Part shown: piece after piece, positions 10,703-21,675 of the stretch
How positions within the stretch are numbered: the first letter of the stretch is position 1
How the letters are laid out: each line of letters starts with the position of its first letter
Assembly (NCBI GenBank): GCA_013423385.1
Contig: BLZA01000035.1
Location: forward strand, 357,899 to 421,898
Source: Naganishia liquefaciens
Lineage: Eukaryota; Basidiomycota; Tremellomycetes; Filobasidiales; Filobasidiaceae
Reading direction: 5' to 3'
DNA length: 64,000 nt
Notes under the pieces: model-generated
What the model saw: only the letters and a program-made list of their open reading frames with translations
Told to the model about the DNA's origin: nothing
Databases searched by the model: none
Position numbers and translations under genes: made by a program

Positions 10703-12249
10703 TTAACGATCGACTTCACCGAACACCAAGTCCATGGTACCGATAATGGCGACGGCGTCGGGCAAATAGTGGTGACGCACTTTTAAGCAGGGTCAGCAGG
10801 GAATACCACTTGCCACGCGTGCGGACTCACTGATGAAATCGGAACCAGCCAAATGCGCGAATCCGGGTGCACGGATCTTGCATCGGTAAGGTCGCTGCGA
10901 TCCATCCGAAACAAGGTAGACGCCCATCTCGCCCTTGGGCGCTTCGATCGGTGCATAAGTCTCTCCCGGCGGAACGTTGTAGCCCTCGGAGAAGAGCTTG
11001 AAGTGGTGAATAAGGGCTTCCATGGATTCCTTCATGGATGCTCGGGGCGGCGAGGTGATCTTGTGGTCGTCGACCTTGTAGGCACCTTCGGGCATCTTGT
11101 TCAGACACTGCGAAGAGGGGTTGGAGGTGAGCGGGCGGGACGCGTGCATAAAAGGTGGGAGGGGCGTACCTGGCTGATGATACGCAGCGACTCTCGGAAT
11201 TCCTGCACTCGGCAGAGGTAACGGTCGTCTTCGACGGGACGTCAGCTTCAGTTTACAGCATCAAGCGAGCGGGACTCACAGCAATCACCGTTCTTGCCGA
11301 CGGGCACGTCAAACTCGACCTGGTCGTACGCATCGTACGGCTGCACCTTTCGAATATCCCACGGAATACCACTTCCACGCAACATGACGCCCGAGAAGGA
11401 GTAGTCCATTGCCTCCTGCGCCGTCACCTTTCCGATACCAACGGTTCGGCCCTTCCAGATTCGGTTACCGGTGACGACCTCTTCGATCTCATCGACACGC
11501 GACGAGAACTGGGTGGCCCACTTGAAGATGTCATCGAGCAAGCCGTGGGGCAAGTCGAACGCGACTCCTCCCGGACGAATGTAGGCGGCGTGCATACGCG
11601 CGCCCGAGACACGCTCGTAGAATTCCATCAATTTTTCACGTTCTTCGAAACCCCACAGGAACGGGGTCAAGGCGCCAACGTCCATGGCGTGAGTGAGGAC
11701 GGCCATCAAGTGGTTGCTGACCCGGGTGATCTCGCCGTACAAGGTTCGGATCCATTTGGCACGCTCGGGGACCTCGATGTTGAGCAGCTTTTCGACGGCG
11801 AGCGAGTAGCACAATTCGTTGGTCATCATCGAGCAATAGTCGAGACGGTCAAAGTACGGCAGTGCCTGGGTGTAGTTTTTGTACTCGATGAGCTTTTCCG
11901 TGCCTCGGTGGAGCAAACCGATATGCGGATCGGCACGCAAGATCTCCTCTCCGTTCAGCTCGAGGATCAACCGCAACACGCCGTGCGCGGCAGGATGCTG
12001 CGGACCAAAGTTGACGGTGAAATGACGCATCGAGGCATCCTTGCGTGATCCCGTCTCCTTCAAGATCTCTTCAGCCGAGAGCGAGTGCAGTTCCTCGACC
12101 GAGTGGCTGTGAACGGGCGAGCGTCCGGCCGTCTCGTATGATGGTGTGGCGAGGCCGCGTCGCAGCGGAACGGCGGCGGCGGCGGCGGTGGTGGGACGTG
12201 TTGCCGCGATCCCACGGGCGAGCAATGGTCTGGCGAGGGACTTGAGCAT
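10703..12249 (-). CDS. NADH:ubiquinone oxidoreductase 49 kDa subunit (complex I, NDUFS2/Nuo-49)
   Basis: Core subunit of mitochondrial complex I that helps form the quinone site; 460 residues. Exons on the complement: 12249-11280, 11228-11170, 11107-10831 and 10779-10703, with introns of 51-62 bp. The N-terminus [19 protein letters not shown] is a mitochondrial presequence. Conserved blocks: [121 protein letters not shown], and the C-terminal [15 protein letters not shown]. An upstream in-frame ATG (12291) would add [14 protein letters not shown]; the 12249 start is preferred because it begins a classical presequence. Presence of this gene implies a proton-pumping complex I. Confidence 0.96.
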
Positions 12250-12492
12250 GGTGTGCGGAGGTGCGGGTACCAGTGTCACAGGGATTGCCACAACTGTGCT
12301 TGAACCACTGCTATACCACGCCCACTTCGCACGCCGATCGATGGTAATTCGTGGTCTCCCGTTGGCCCGCGCTTATGACGCGCCTCATTTTGGTCGCATC
12401 CGCGCTTAGTCGCCACCGGTGTACATGGTATGCCTATGCCCCTCGTGTCCCTCATGCCCTCTACATTCCCTATACATGCAAGACTAGCTACC

Positions 12493-15056
12493 CTACTGCG
12501 CCACATCATTCATGCTTGCCCGCCTGTCCCGATCCACGAGCATCCCCACAGACAGCTCCGGCCGCGTCGACACAAAGCTCGCGCGGGAATTGAACCCCGT
12601 CGGCTGGCCCGATGTGTCCGATAGTCCCAACTGCGCAAAGCCCTCAACAACGTCGGCCTCTTCCCGCTTGGCGAGCTTGGGTGTCGTTGAGCCCTGTTCC
12701 GGCTCGGGTAATGGCGGGTGGGCATGCGAGATCGGGCTCACCGGCGGAAAGTACTCTGGGTTGGCCGGATGGTGACGGCTCGTCGGATCGACCGTGAGCG
12801 GTGCTCCGGGGGTCATCATATACGTCGGATGCTGCGCCGTCGGTGTCATATTCAGCGGTGCACCTGGAGCGGCATTCATGAATGGATTGAAAACGAATTG
12901 CTGTGGGCTGTTCAAGGCGGGTGAAAACGGACCCAGGCCAGGCGAGAGGAAGCCCATGGGCATCAACGGCGGCGTCGACTATCACAATGTCAGCGCACAC
13001 AACAGGCTCAACGACGGCTTCATACTCACAGGATACGCATGGAACGAGAATCCCGGCATCGACGGCGTCATCGCCATCCCGCGTCCACCAGGCGACATTG
13101 TCGACCCGTGCATCCGACCTCCGTACCCATTCCCCATGGCGCCGTATCCGCCCGCTGGAGCCAGACGCAGCGGCGGCAAGTTGGCGCGTTTCGACGCCAG
13201 GCCCGTCCCTCGTGGCGGGCCGGCCTCTTCCGTTCGTTCAGGCTCCGGGAACTGAGGCGGGACAGCACGTTCCGTCGGCGTCAGTGCCGGAATCGGACCG
13301 GATTGGGTTCGATCCTGTCGAACCTGGAGTTGTCGGCCCTGGTAGTCCGTTCTGCGAAGGGATCAGTACAGTCCTCACGGGGAAAAAACCGATTACCCAC
13401 CCATCGAATCGCTCAACAGCCGCAACCGCGTCCGCCTCGCTCGCAAACAGAACCGTCCCATATCCCCTCGCTGCACGATCCTGGCCCCCAGCCTGAGAGA
13501 TATCCGCACGAACGACCGAGCCGCCACTCATCCGGAACATGTCCTTGAGTTCCTGCCACTGCATCGTCGGCGGAAGGTTTTCCACGTAGAGGAGTCGTCC
13601 GCCGAGGGTATCCTGTCGGACCGGCGGCGCGGGGCGTTTCAGTTGCCGTGATGGATCCGGGACGCTTCCTTGCAAAACAGAGCGAGAGAGCGATGACGAC
13701 CGTGCATCGTACGCAAACGGAGCATTGAACGGCTGTCCTTCCTCGAATGTACCCAATCCGACCGGCGCCGTCGCACGCCTTCCGGGATCCACACTCGTCC
13801 GTCGTTCATCCCCACGCAAACCCGAGCCCGACATCCCCGCCGCTTGGAACGCCGCATCCTCTTCGACCTCTCCAAACGGACTGACACTGCGCGTCGTCGC
13901 GTGCGCGCCCGACGGCGAAAGATGGTTCGATGCGGGCGATATGATGCTCATTCCCGTAGGTGCTGGACCGACGCCCATATGATTGGGCGCGAAACGTGCG
14001 CTGTCTTTCCGTGGTGCGAAGCGTGAGCCGACACCGGGGCCGTATGAGCTGGGTGGGATGTAGGGTTGCGGTTCGTACTCTGGCGGAAGTCTGTCCGGGC
14101 GTACTTCCAGAATCCGAGTCTGCCAGTTGTAGCCGTTGAAAAGTTCTGCCGCGGGGGTTTAGCAACACGAACACGGGTTGTGCCGGGAAGAGCAGGACTG
14201 ACCGATGGCCTTGATGCCGTCTTCTTGACTGCCCATCAGTACCGTTCCGTGCCCCCGACTCCGGTTACTCGACGGATCGAGACTGACATCGGCGCGGAGA
14301 ACCGTGCCGGCGCGACGAAAGAGATCCTTGAGGTCTTGCCAGCGAACGCGGTAAGGAAGCTGAACAAGCGAGTCAGCCTGCAACAAGCGTTCGTTCGAGC
14401 ACCAGTTGGACTCACGTTTCCCACAAAGAGGTTGACACGGCCATCGACGCCTACGGCGGCGGGATGAAACATGATGGGCGTATGTGGCCGTGGTTCTGCG
14501 TCACATGTCGTCAGCTCGATCTCTCCACGAGAATGCAAGACTTACTGAAGAGCGGCAAGGATACCGGTTTCGGATACGGGTGAAACGACTGCATGCTCGG
14601 CGCCGGTCCCATCCCCATGGGGCCACGACCCATGCCCATGCCCATTTGCATCTGTGGATTCATAAAGCCATTATACGGATGTTGATGCTGATGCTGTAAA
14701 TGCTGATGCTGATGGGGTCCTCCTTGCTGATACTGATGCTGCGGTTGATGCGGAAACCCCTCGACCGAGGCCCTATACCCCTCGGGCGACCCGGCGCGAC
14801 TGCCTTCCCTCGAGACCCCACTCCTGGACGCCAACGCCATGGCATTCTTGATCACCTCTTCAATCTCCCTGTTGCTCGGCGGAGGAGGCATCGCCGGTGG
14901 TTGCTGCTGACCCGGCGGCTCGTCGTGCACGCGCGCCTCGTCTTCCATCTTTGTGATGAGGGACTGGATGAGAGCCGATGCGCGGGGCGATGGCTGGAGG
15001 GGCTGCATCGCTCGCTGGTGGCATAGGATCAAGGGTATCATGGGACTGGGTGACAT
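12493..15056 (-). CDS. Two-RRM RNA-binding protein (Gbp2/Hrb1-like)
   Basis: Six exons on the complement: 15056-14546, 14495-14416, 14359-14203, 14145-13401, 13351-13030 and 12978-12493 give about 766 residues; all phases agree. RRM1 (around residues 190-265) has VNLFVGNLPYRVRWQDLKDL and RSRGHGTVLM (RNP-like). RRM2 (around 425-505) has LLYVENLPPTMQWQELKDMF, ARGYGTVLFA and FDGTDYQGRQLQVRQDR. The linker length and VRADV/VRADI strands resemble yeast Gbp2/Hrb1-type SR-like mRNA-binding proteins. Flanks are low complexity: a Gln/His/Met-rich N-terminal tract (14560-14760) and Pro/Gly/Met-rich segments between and after the RRMs. It probably acts on mRNA in nucleus or cytoplasm. In-frame ATGs at 15056, 15041 and 15011 leave the exact start open. 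Confidence 0.82.
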
Positions 15057-15281
15057 CAGCTTGGACGCCGGCTTGTCTTTCTTGTGACGCGACTCGCGCG
15101 CTAAAACACGCTACGCTACGGGCTGAGGCCGATGACGTTGGCTGTGGGACGAGATGGACGGCGGGCAGGATGATGCGTTTTGACAGACTGGTTTACAACG
15201 ATGGGGGGCCAGATATACAACAGGAAAGAGTGTCCATGGTATAGAGTTTACAAATATAGAAGCCTCGGATCACGACTTGGG

Positions 15282-15718
15282 TCAAAGTGTCCGCTCCCCG
15301 TCCTGCTGATCGGCCATCCAGTCGAGACGATTCGTGCAGCCACGGGCGCATCCACCACGCTTCCGCCGCTCGACTCTGCAGAGGTTGACAGGCCGCCTGA
15401 AAACGTATATCATGGTCAGCTTGGTGTACTCAAAAGCACATTGATAGAAGACGCACCGCTCGTCCGGCGGAACGTATCGCTCGTCCAAGATCCTCGCCCC
15501 CCGAAATCCTCATGGCTGAACGCATGCGTCCCGGATTCACATGCCCCAAGTAAGGATGATAGTTGATGCTCGTTCGGACGCGGTGCACATGACGTCTGAG
15601 TGACTGAAGACTGTGCCGCAGACGATGGTGTCGCCGTCTGTTCTGTCGGCGAGACTGGCACCGAGGGCTGCGTGCCCGTCACGAATGGTTTGCGAAATGG
15701 GTTGGTAAGCGATAACAT
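15282..15718 (-). CDS. Hypothetical small gene
   Basis: The complement frame from 15718 starts MLSLTNPFRKPFVTGTQPSV and continues Ser/Thr/Pro rich. Another complement frame ending at 15282 contains YVPPDERCVFYQCAFEYTKL and a Cys/Arg-rich tail, reading past an acceptor-like TTTTCAG near 15395. The two could be joined by an intron that I could not place with confidence. No family is recognised. It is divergent from nothing obvious and sits just beyond the start of the RRM gene. Confidence 0.35.
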
Positions 15719-16391
15719 CTTGAGACACTATTATCATGCCCCATCAATCCATTCCCTCGCGCATCTATCCAACCCATAAACGTATATATCACCCATCTCA
15801 TCCCGCCACCTATCTTATCAGCTGACCACCTCTGTCGATCCAAATAACCCACGGAACCAAGCAGCCGCGACGGATCTCAAGCGTGCGGAGCGCCTTGTAC
15901 GAGTCCAGCTGATGCGCGGCGGTAAGTGGGTCGACCGAGTAGGGCCGAATTGCAAGGGCGGGGCGGCGCGTCACGTGATTATGGCGGCGGGATAGGGGTG
16001 GCGATAGAAGGTGGGGAAGAAGTGGGGCTGTAAGCAGCTGGGCTGGAAGGCTGCAGACTATCTGCTGCCGCTCCAGTCGACATGGTAGCTGATATGGTTT
16101 CCATCAAATATAGTACTACGGTGCCCACTGTGTATGAACTGCCACGGATCAGATTGCGCGCGGACATCTCGACGTAAGGATCTCCTCGGATCCTTGCGAA
16201 GCGATGTGGAACATTCATATTTTGCCATAGTGAGAGAAACCACTCGACAACGAGACGTCAACTACACATAACAAAGATACAATCCGCTTGTACTACATCA
16301 ACAATTACACAATCTCAGCCTAAGACGGGCGCGATTTCCGAAGCGAGCGACCCGTTTCGTCAAAGAATTTCAGGGTGTCCTCCCAGCTCAC
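15719..16391. other. Intergenic, no supported gene
   Basis: Gene-free stretch between two weak complement-strand hypotheticals. The palindrome-rich stretch near 16060-16300 shows no clear gene. Confidence 0.45.
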
Positions 16392-17048
16392 TCAGTCATG
16401 ACATGCCTCATTGGTGACAATCACGTTGTATTTTGTGTATCGCCCTCTGTAATCCACATCAAATCTGACACGTACGATTTCGAGACTATGATCGGATGAG
16501 ACCAGACTGATTGCCCGCCCTCTCCCGTTGGATCCCTTGGGCAGGTTCTCATTGGTCCACCCTGTAACCGTGAAAGGAATCTTCGACGTGTCCAGCTCGA
16601 ATTTGAAGTAATGGTGGTCCGCAGGGAAGTCGAAGTACCTGAAGTCTCCCTTCTGAGCCACGAACGGGAGTTGCGGCAATTTTCCGAGGGCTACCGCACC
16701 GTCCATAGAGGTGATGTCCCTCAAGGGCACTCGCTCGGGAGCTGGCGGATCGGAAGGAGAAGCCTGCGCAACGGAGGGGTCCTGCAGAGATACACCAGTC
16801 GTAGCATCAGTGTTGGCGAGAGACTGACTCCCCGCCGAAATCGATAGTTTGACGGCGGTGAGAACCTGTGTTTCCTGCTGTGCTCGGCGGGACGAGTGAT
16901 CCTGACCCCGATCCAGAATCAGGCAGGGAATTTTGAAAGGTAGGAAGTGACATGTCGAGATGAAATTGAGTACAGATGCTGAAATGACGGACTGGCTCGA
17001 AAAGTGAGTCGGAAAAAGAGCTGGATAGATGGTGGCAACCGAAGACAC
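16392..17048 (-). CDS. Hypothetical protein
   Basis: A complement frame of 218 residues. The C-terminal half looks like a small beta-rich domain: KGDFRYFDFPADHHYFKFEL, SKIPFTVTGWTNENLPKGSN and SLEIVRVRFDVDYRGRYTKY, ending in Cys-His-Asp. The N-terminal part is Ser/Thr/Pro rich with a hydrophobic patch near the start, and may be partly intronic or preceded by another exon. No family is recognised. Neighbours give no clue. Confidence 0.4.
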   Translation of the reverse strand: MSSVATIYPALFPTHFSSQSVISASVLNFISTCHFLPFKIPCLILDRGQDHSSRRAQQETQVLTAVKLSISAGSQSLANTDATTGVSLQDPSVAQASPSDPPAPERVPLRDITSMDGAVALGKLPQLPFVAQKGDFRYFDFPADHHYFKFELDTSKIPFTVTGWTNENLPKGSNGRGRAISLVSSDHSLEIVRVRFDVDYRGRYTKYNVIVTNEACHD

Positions 17049-17449
17049 ATTACAGTTTGAGCCATCGCTATTGAAGCTGAGAATATATAGTCAACTGGCC
17101 GCGGTCACAGCAGGATCCCAAATTTTGTGCACAAAGGTAGCGCGAGACTCTCCAGGGGTCTGGCATGAATGAAAGGATGCTTTTTAGGAGGTGGCGCCAT
17201 CTGAGCTATGATGGCGTGCTGTCTGACCGCTGTCGCACGTCGACTATCCGTTGAGGACACAGCAGAGCTGTTTTGTGACTGTTCAATGCTCTCTTTTGAT
17301 TCGCCTCCTTTCCCCTTCTTTCGCTGAACGTCAAGCAATTCAAACTTGTTTTGCTAACGATACTGGAATCAGCTGGGAGCTGACTCTTGGAGGCTGGGCC
17401 TTCTAGCGGACTCATGTATCCATTTACATGATCTGCATCGATCTTGCCG
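17049..17449. other. Intergenic or unplaced exons
   Basis: Short complement frames (17105-17415) contain lysine/serine-rich segments but no start or splice pattern I can defend. Confidence 0.35.
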
Positions 17450-18549
17450 TCAACTCTCCGCTATCTGATCATCTGAATGGGGAAGATTCCTCTTTAAGCG
17501 GTTGCCAGAAAGCTCTCTCGCAATACTGCTGGCAGTGTCATTCAATTTCTCTCCGAACGTTCGAGTGCAACTGATCGACTCAGTCTCCTGTATATGTGTC
17601 GCCACAAGACTTTCCTTGACTTTGATGGCGGATCGTTCACGATGTGCTAGAGTGAGCCAGACAACTGAACAACGGGAAATGAAATACACATAAGATTTCA
17701 AGCTGTTCGTACATGATCACTTTCAACATGTCATCGCTATTTGTTTGTGTTTCGCCAGCAGATCCGAGCGTCTACAGCGCGCGTCAGGGAGGGCAGAAAG
17801 CAAGCTAATTTACCTTATTCGTGCTTCTTCTGCCTGTGCGTTTATTTTGCAAACGTTCAACTGCCGCCCTGCTCCCTCGAAGATCCGACTTTCTGCTCGC
17901 TAATACAATTGCTGATGGCTGCGCTATGCCTTTCGATGGACTGTCGCGTCCATTCCACTTGAATTTTGGCCATGTCGATTCGCTTTTGAATCTCTCGGCA
18001 GGTGTCAGCCAAACCCAAGTCCGCCTCAATAGCTGCCTTTAAATTGCTTGCTCTTTCTTGATTCCCTATCCATTCGGGAATCCGCAATCTTTCAAGAATG
18101 TCATAGATGTTTTGTAATGCAATCCCGATTGCATTGTCGTTCTCTGTCGCTGCGGTAGATTCCTTCGCCCGAAGATCATATCCCGGCTCGAGACTCCCTT
18201 CCGATGGTTCCGCCAGTTCTCGAATTCGGTCAGAGGCGTGTTGAATTTCATGATACGAAAGTGCCAAACACTCCCAGCGGTCCCACAAAGATCGGAGCTC
18301 GCATTCCTGAGCATATTCGATCTCGGATTTGCCCAGAGTCTCCTCCAAATAAGAAGCCTCGGACGCCCGCATCGCCATTCTAAGATCCTCATCTTCTTTC
18401 GAAGCCAGCAGCGCCATGCCAAGGTCTTCGACGGTAGACCCGGATTGGGTTCTGTCTGCGGAAGAACTTCTTTGACTGTCGCCAAATCGACATCTGCGTT
18501 GTCTAGTCCAACGATTTGTCATGGAAAGAGGGATCTGTTTTGGTGCCAA
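17450..18549 (-). CDS. Hypothetical coiled-coil protein, 3' exons uncertain
   Basis: The main exon (18549-17857, complement) encodes about 230 residues. It has a basic N-terminus (MAPKQIPLSMTNRWTRQRRC), then helical, charged heptad-like sequence (LGMALLASKEDEDLRMAMRA, YLEETLGKSEIEYAQECEL, ALQNIYDILERLRIPEWIG, DMAKIQVEWTRQSIERHSAA). Downstream complement frames (17805-17450), including ESLVATHIQETESIS and ARELSGNRLKRNLPHSDDQ, look coding and may be 3' exons. One GT-AG intron of about 46 bp (donor GTATTA near 17903) would link into them. I could not close the model. No known family. Confidence 0.42.
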
Positions 18550-19664
18550 TATAGAAGTTTCCGAGGGGGCGAGAGGAATCGTTCCAGCTTTGTCAGTTCA
18601 AAGCCTAAGAAGGCAAATGACTGAGTCCTCACATCAATGAGCACACCCGCGTTTTCTCAAACAAAGGTGCACCTGTCTTGAAGGGCCGTGAAAGGAGAGC
18701 AAGTACCTGCTAACAAACGCCCCGAGGCTGTCAGTTATTGATGCAGCATCCGATTGAAAAGTTGCAGACGCGTTGCAATCCCGCTTTCTGACCTGTTTAT
18801 GACCTATCCGTCGATGGAGACTTCTCCAGCGACACGCATCAGGCCACGATATCTTCCACACAGGGGAAAATCGATGCATGTTGACAGGAGACCGAGAGCC
18901 TTGTCTCTCTCTCGCGAACCTCTCTGATTCCAGCCGCGAGTTCCCTCTTAGTGAGCGTGGAGTCTACATCTTAGATCGTCTCATTAGTCACGGAGTTCCT
19001 AAAATGTTCTTCTCAGCTCTGTCTTGACTTACGATCCGCTTTGAGAGGGAAACACGCAAAGCATTACCTGTCATCAAAGAAGCGCGACTTTCACTTGCTC
19101 GCCTCGCGTCATGAGAAGTGCCCACTCGGATGGGTGATCGCGGTACATTTTGTCCTTTAGAAAGCATATACACTAGATCAATGCGTGAATACGACAGGTA
19201 CATTCCATCTCTCCGTTGGGTACTAGCTGATTACTAGCTTGATCTTATTCGGTTGTGAGCAGTTCTGAACTACCTTTTGCAAATTAAGTGATTGACTGCC
19301 TCCAGATGACCTCCTCCCATCCATTGTTGACTCTGCTTTTGTCAACCATCCCGGCCTAGGAGGTCATCCCAGGTCATTCCCAGGCCGGGAGGTGGGAGGT
19401 GGGATCTATACGCTTTACAACAGAAGGTTCCACACATTACATCCCCTATCCTCGGCTTCGGTCGCACCCTTGCCCGCGGCCGCGGATGGCATCATCAGGC
19501 GTGATTTTGGAATGCGACCGCCCCGAAAACCCTGGCAAGAAAGCGCGCGCTTGAGCTTGCATCCGACAAACGCACGCTGGACAGGTCACTCCCCAATCCG
19601 CTCAATCATGAGCTCGCACACCGTCCCGCGCCCGCACGATGCCCGGTGGGGGGGAGACCGCTAC
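18550..19664. other. Intergenic upstream of IPP1
   Basis: No gene supported. A small inverted repeat (GTTGAC...GTCAAC near 19326-19347) and a repeated GGCCTAGGAGGTCA / GGCCGGGAGGTGGGA purine-rich motif near 19353-19401 precede the pyrophosphatase gene and may be promoter elements. Confidence 0.45.
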
Positions 19665-21238
19665 ATGACGATTGCGCTGGCAGGTCTTAGGAGTTGTCGT
19701 CGACTGTCATATCAACTTCGCGCCATGTCTACCTACTCTACCCGAATCGTCGGTGTGCGTATTCCCCCCTCCGGGTGTTGAACTGCCGTTCGCGAGGATG
19801 ATGTGTACTCATTCCCGTTATTTGCCAGGCTCCCAACACGTTGGGTAAATAGGTCGTCTAGGATGGCGTAGACGGATTGGCTGATACCCTGGACAGAGCA
19901 CCGTGTCTTCATCGAAAAGGATGGCAAGGTTGTTTCCCCCTTCCAGTGAGTTTCCGCGATGTGTCTATCGTGAACTTGCTCTCATTCGACAACTCGCAGC
20001 GACATCCCCCTCTTCGCCGACGAGAGCAAGACCATCTTGAACAGTAAGTGTCCCGACAACCACCGCATCAACTTCAAGAGACGAGGCGCCGAGAGTTACC
20101 ATGATGAACAACCTTTTTTTAATACAAATCCAATTGTTCCTACCGAACATGGCTCGATTACTCACTTGCCATTGGCGGAGAATTCGTTACCTGATCACAC
20201 TTCTCGAGCGCCTCGTTTCTCGGTATCCCATTTCTTGTGGAAACAGAGCTGATGCCCTCCCCGTAGTGATTGTCGAGGTTCCCCGATGGACCAACGCCAA
20301 GATGGAGATCTCCAAGGAGGAGAACTTTAATCCCATCAAGCAGGACATCAAGAAGGGCAAGCTTCGATACGTCCGAAACTGTTTCCCCCACCACGGTTAC
20401 GTAAGTCGCGAAAGCCTCAAAGACGTGTCTAGGCATTCGGCTGATTGAGCGCGCTCTCAGATCTGGAACTACGGAGCCTTCCCCCAGACCTGGGAGGACC
20501 CCTCGGTCGCCCACCCGGAGACCAAGGCCAACGGTGACAACGACCCTCTCGACGTTTGCGAGATCGGTGAACGAGTTGCCAAGGTCGGTGAGGTCAAGCA
20601 GGTCAAGGTCCTCGGTGTCATGGCTCTCTTGGATGAAGGCGAGACCGACTGGAAGGTCATCGTCGTCGATGTCAACGACCCTCTCGCGAGCCGATTGAAC
20701 GATATCGAGGATGTCGAGAGGCACTTGCCCGGATACTTGCGTGCGACCGAGGAATGGTTCCGAATCTACAAAATCCCCGACGGAAAACCCGAGGTGAGTT
20801 GAAGTGCGGGGTTGCGCGGGTCTTGCGGAATCATGCTGACTTGTGTGCAGAACGTCTTTGCGTTCAACGGCGAGGCCAAGGGAAAGAAGTACGCCGTTGA
20901 GGTTGTGCACGAGTGCAACGAGGCCTGGAAGCGATTGATCAACGGCCAGACCCCGGCCAAGACCGCTTCATACGAGATCTCGATGTGAGTCTTTCGCTGA
21001 ATGCTCCTCTCGAGGTCATGCCGCTGAAAGCCGAGCCTCAATTGCAGTGCCAACTCGACTGTCGATGGCAGCGCCGCGTTTACCCAGGACCAGTCTTCGG
21101 TTCCCCAGGACTCGAGGCAGCCGCCTGCTCCTGTTGATCCTTCCAGTAAGTCGAAGTTCTGTGCTTTCAACGGGGGAAGAATCGCTGATGTCCCCTGCAG
21201 TCGACAAGAGCTTCTTCATTTCTTCCAGCTCCTTGTAA
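19665..21238 (+). CDS. IPP1: Inorganic pyrophosphatase, with possible mitochondrial N-terminal extension
   Basis: Hydrolyses pyrophosphate to orthophosphate; family I soluble enzyme. Exons from the conserved start: 19725-19754, 19829-19844, 19897-19945, 20000-20043, 20267-20400, 20461-20793, 20851-20984, 21048-21145 and 21201-21238 (291 residues). The second exon is only 16 nt. Motifs match yeast Ipp1: [56 protein letters not shown], the metal-binding [32 protein letters not shown] and [16 protein letters not shown]. An in-frame ATG 20 codons upstream at 19665 adds [20 protein letters not shown], an Arg-rich leader resembling a mitochondrial presequence. The short form from 19725 ([10 protein letters not shown]) aligns with the yeast N-terminus. 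Intron 4 (20044-20266, 223 bp) is the longest. Confidence 0.95.
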
Positions 21239-21675
21239 AGTCGAGATGCTGGATATGAATGGCAGGCAAAGAAGTGATCTGAAACGGAAATCAAAAGCAC
21301 ATGATGGTTGTATCTCTGAACGATATGAATACAGCTGGAATAGATGAGGGATACGTGTTTCGTTCGGGGACGAGGATCGGATGACGGCTTTGAGATTTTG
21401 ACAAAGCTCCTAAGAGCGATGTCTAGGCAGATGCAGCGTTTTTTCTAGCAAAACGACCTGGCGTGTTCGATGCCGGCCGCCGGGCGAGTCCTGCGCGGAA
21501 GCAGATGAGGGACCCATCCAGCACCAGCCAGAGCTTTCGTTTCCTGGCGCCGCGGTCGGATCTCGCTGTGTCGCAGCAGTCAGCCTTTCGCGGTATATCA
21601 CGTTGCGACGGTCATCGTACAACCACACAGTCTGCTCCCCTCGTTGATCTCATCTCTGTTGAATCGTGTGCCATC
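21239..21675. other. Intergenic (IPP1 3' / STI1 promoter)
   Basis: 437 bp separating the IPP1 stop and the STI1 start. No gene seen. A pentameric GAANN-type heat-shock element was not convincing by eye. Confidence 0.5.

Noticed and set aside
12580-12605. tRNA B-box-like GGTTCAATTCCC on the complement
   Set aside because: It lies inside a coding exon of the RRM protein and no cloverleaf or A box fits around it.
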